Below, in pieces: positions 6,859 to 7,657 of a stretch of 7,657 nt of DNA. This DNA is from Desulfobacterales bacterium (lineage in GTDB: Bacteria > Desulfobacterota > Desulfobulbia > Desulfobulbales > BM004). Location of the stretch: contig JAUXHH010000073.1 of the NCBI GenBank assembly GCA_030621655.1, forward strand, positions 1-7,657, read 5' to 3'. Every line of letters starts with the position of its first letter. The first letter of the stretch is position 1. The notes beneath the pieces are model-generated. The model did no database searches and had not been told where the DNA came from. It was given only the letters and a program-made list of their open reading frames with translations. The position numbers and the translations under genes are program-made.

Positions 6859-6978
6859 GTTTCATTATAAAACAGCACCTTTACAATTACTGCCCGTTGC
6901 TCTTTTTTTTCTTAACAGCGCAATAACAATAGAAAAAAGCACCTTGCATCCGTATTACTACCTACAAGTAGCGTTTTG

Positions 6979-6988
6979 TTTTGTCTCA
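6979..6988. repeat. TTTTGTCTCA direct repeat, proximal copy
   Basis: This second copy is centred about 108 bases upstream of the predicted start near 7092, within the usual range for sigma-54 activator sites. A loosely related sequence on the other strand (ATGATACA, 1913-1920) lies about 75 bases upstream of the other candidate sigma-54 start. The match is too loose to define a motif. Confidence 0.3.
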
Positions 6989-7032
6989 TAATGTGTTCCT
7001 GTCAAATCCCTTACTACTATGACTAAAACTAC

Positions 7033-7045
7033 TAGATACTTGATT
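7033..7045 (-). promoter_or_regulatory. Candidate IHF binding site
   Basis: TAGATACTTGATT matches the reverse-strand IHF consensus (YAANNNNTTGATW) at all but one fixed position. It sits about 47-59 bases upstream of the predicted start, between the possible activator sites and the -24 element, where IHF bends DNA at many sigma-54 promoters. Short AT-rich matches are common by chance. Confidence 0.35.
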
Positions 7046-7065
7046 TTATTCTAAAAAGTATAACA

Positions 7066-7081
7066 TGGCACACGTCTTGCT
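7066..7081 (+). promoter_or_regulatory. Sigma-54 (-24/-12) promoter
   Basis: TGGCACACGTCTTGCT carries a full TGGCAC -24 element and a TTGCT -12 element, with GG (7067-7068) and GC (7079-7080) at the required spacing. Transcription is predicted to start near 7092. It faces the 96-residue protein at 7144 and probably also serves the response regulator at 7511. The sigma-54 activator encoded at 2103 is the natural candidate regulator. Confidence 0.88.
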
Positions 7082-7143
7082 TATATAGAAGTAAGACAAA
7101 CACTTACAGCATTATGTCCAATGCTAAACCAAGGAGGCCTGTT

Positions 7144-7434
7144 ATGAAAAATATCTTAAGAAAATTCCAAGAAACCATGATGGCAGCGACTTTTGCTGAG
7201 GCCGGCGAGTGGGACACTGCAAGAGAAATGACTCCTGACATTGAACTATCAAGGGAACCAACCTGGTTGAATAGAATTTTTATGGCCATCACCTTTGCAG
7301 AGTCAGGGCTTCATGATGAAGCGATTCGCTTTATGGGACCAGCTGCTGCCGGCAATAGAGGTTTTAATTCCGCAATTGCCGAAGATCTGGGTCTACATGG
7401 AATTCGATTGGTATATGGCACGGTTTCCATATAA
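7144..7434 (+). CDS. Small TPR-like two-repeat protein under sigma-54 control
   Basis: This 96-residue cytoplasmic protein has no signal peptide or membrane segment. Residues 13-29 (MAATFAEAGEWDTAREM) and 47-63 (MAITFAESGLHDEAIRF) are an internal repeat with a period of exactly 34, the tetratricopeptide repeat length. The conserved A, G and A positions of the G-x-x-D-x-A pattern fit a TPR helix pair, and a Pro follows each (31, 66). It is thus probably a short helical-repeat adaptor that binds another protein, but the partner is unknown. The ATG at 7144 is chosen over an in-frame ATG at 7114 because AAGGAGG at 7131-7137 sits 6 bases before it; the earlier ATG has no good ribosome binding site. 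It is the first gene after the sigma-54 promoter, and a response regulator begins 76 bases later. Function is unassigned. Confidence 0.85.
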   Translation: MKNILRKFQETMMAATFAEAGEWDTAREMTPDIELSREPTWLNRIFMAITFAESGLHDEAIRFMGPAAAGNRGFNSAIAEDLGLHGIRLVYGTVSI

Positions 7435-7472
7435 CCCGACTGTGCTAGACCTTTCGAAAAACCCAACTGTGC
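7433..7472. repeat. Near-perfect 13-bp direct repeat after the small gene
   Basis: AACCCGACTGTGC (7433-7445) and AACCCAACTGTGC (7460-7472) differ at one base and are 27 bases apart. The first overlaps the stop codon. They may be a small local duplication. No terminator hairpin is seen, consistent with read-through into the next gene. Confidence 0.4.
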
Positions 7473-7510
7473 AATGCCAGAAGTATATATAAATAGTAAA
7501 TGGAGGCGTG

Positions 7511-7657
7511 ATGAGTTCGACAGTCCTTCTTGTTGTGGAAGATTCTTCATTTCTGGAGAATTTGTCCGGAAGCCTAAAGCGTCTGAAGGCTTCAGTAGTA
7601 ACGGCAGGAAGCAAAAATGAGGCATTAGAAGTGTGCTCAAATCATGAAGTTGACTTG
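7511..7657 (+). CDS. Response regulator, receiver domain N-terminus (cut by window end)
   Basis: The 49 visible residues start MSSTVLLVVEDSSF, the first strand of a receiver domain. The acidic pair that binds Mg is E10/D11, and the chain stops at EVDL, just at or before the phospho-acceptor Asp. GGAGG at 7502-7506 supports the ATG; an in-frame GTG directly before it is less likely. It lies downstream of the sigma-54 promoter at 7066 with no intervening terminator, so it is probably co-transcribed with the TPR-like gene. Whether it has an output domain cannot be seen. It is a candidate final acceptor for the phosphorelay suggested upstream. Confidence 0.85.
   Translation, partial: MSSTVLLVVEDSSFLENLSGSLKRLKASVVTAGSKNEALEVCSNHEVDL

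Larger units (their letters stand above)
6800..7143. other. 344-base regulatory intergenic region
   Basis: No gene is seen on either strand. Contents in order: a small dyad at the preceding stop codon (GTAGA-AA-TCTAC, 6796-6807); direct repeat copies at 6818 and 6979; an ATATTG/CAATAT dyad (6844-6858); ACTACTA at 7013-7019 and 7028-7034; a candidate IHF site (7033-7045); a dyad ATACTT/AAGTAT (7036-7041 and 7056-7061); the sigma-54 promoter (7066-7081); and a leader of about 52 bases. The layout of distant repeats, IHF site and -24/-12 element is that of a classical enhancer-dependent promoter. No strong intrinsic terminator for the upstream operon is visible. Confidence 0.6.

Noticed and set aside
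7114..7143. Earlier ATG for the TPR-like protein
   Set aside because: The strong AAGGAGG at 7131-7137 lies inside that extension and is ideally placed for ATG 7144.
1..7657. CRISPR array, tRNA, rRNA or insertion sequence
   Set aside because: No regularly spaced repeats of CRISPR length, no tRNA-like cloverleaf, no rRNA motifs and no transposase frame were seen.

Overview
The window looks like part of a sulfate-reducer-type, Desulfobacterota-like ('deltaproteobacterial') chromosome. This is inferred from moderate GC content, dense sigma-54 and two-component signalling, and a NifX/NifB-like small protein placed between a sigma-54 activator and a Cache-domain histidine kinase. No taxonomic marker gene is present, so the assignment is tentative.

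Layout, all genes on the + strand. (1) Positions 1-235 are AT-rich and non-coding, with a 7-bp-arm inverted repeat and a short degenerate heptamer array. (2) 236-1849 is a fused double-ATPase ABC protein of the YejF/DppD-DppF type, with no permease or binding-protein gene in the window. (3) 1850-2102 is a regulatory intergenic region with a candidate -24/-12 promoter, palindromes and a hairpin over the next ribosome binding site. (4) 2103-3548 is a sigma-54 enhancer-binding protein of PAS-AAA+-HTH layout, with no receiver domain and a Walker B Asp replaced by Thr. (5) 3612-6799 is a tightly packed four-gene run: a NifX-like protein, a dCache sensor histidine kinase, a stand-alone receiver, and a shortened histidine-kinase paralogue that keeps its phospho-acceptor His but has lost the ATP-binding boxes. 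The junctions are ATGA overlaps or a 29-nt overlap. (6) 6800-7143 is an intergenic region with an excellent sigma-54 promoter (7066-7081), a candidate IHF site and short repeats. (7) 7144-7434 is a 96-residue protein made largely of two TPR-like repeats with a 34-residue period. (8) 7511-7657 is the start of another response regulator, cut by the window end.

Inferred working model: the membrane kinase senses a periplasmic signal and phosphorylates the small receiver. The degenerate kinase could act as a phosphotransfer or docking protein in the manner of Spo0B/ChpT. The sigma-54 activator, possibly informed by its PAS domain or by the NifX-like protein, would drive the promoter at 7066 and so the TPR-like protein and the downstream response regulator. 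The gene calls are well supported by sequence motifs. The wiring between them is inference.
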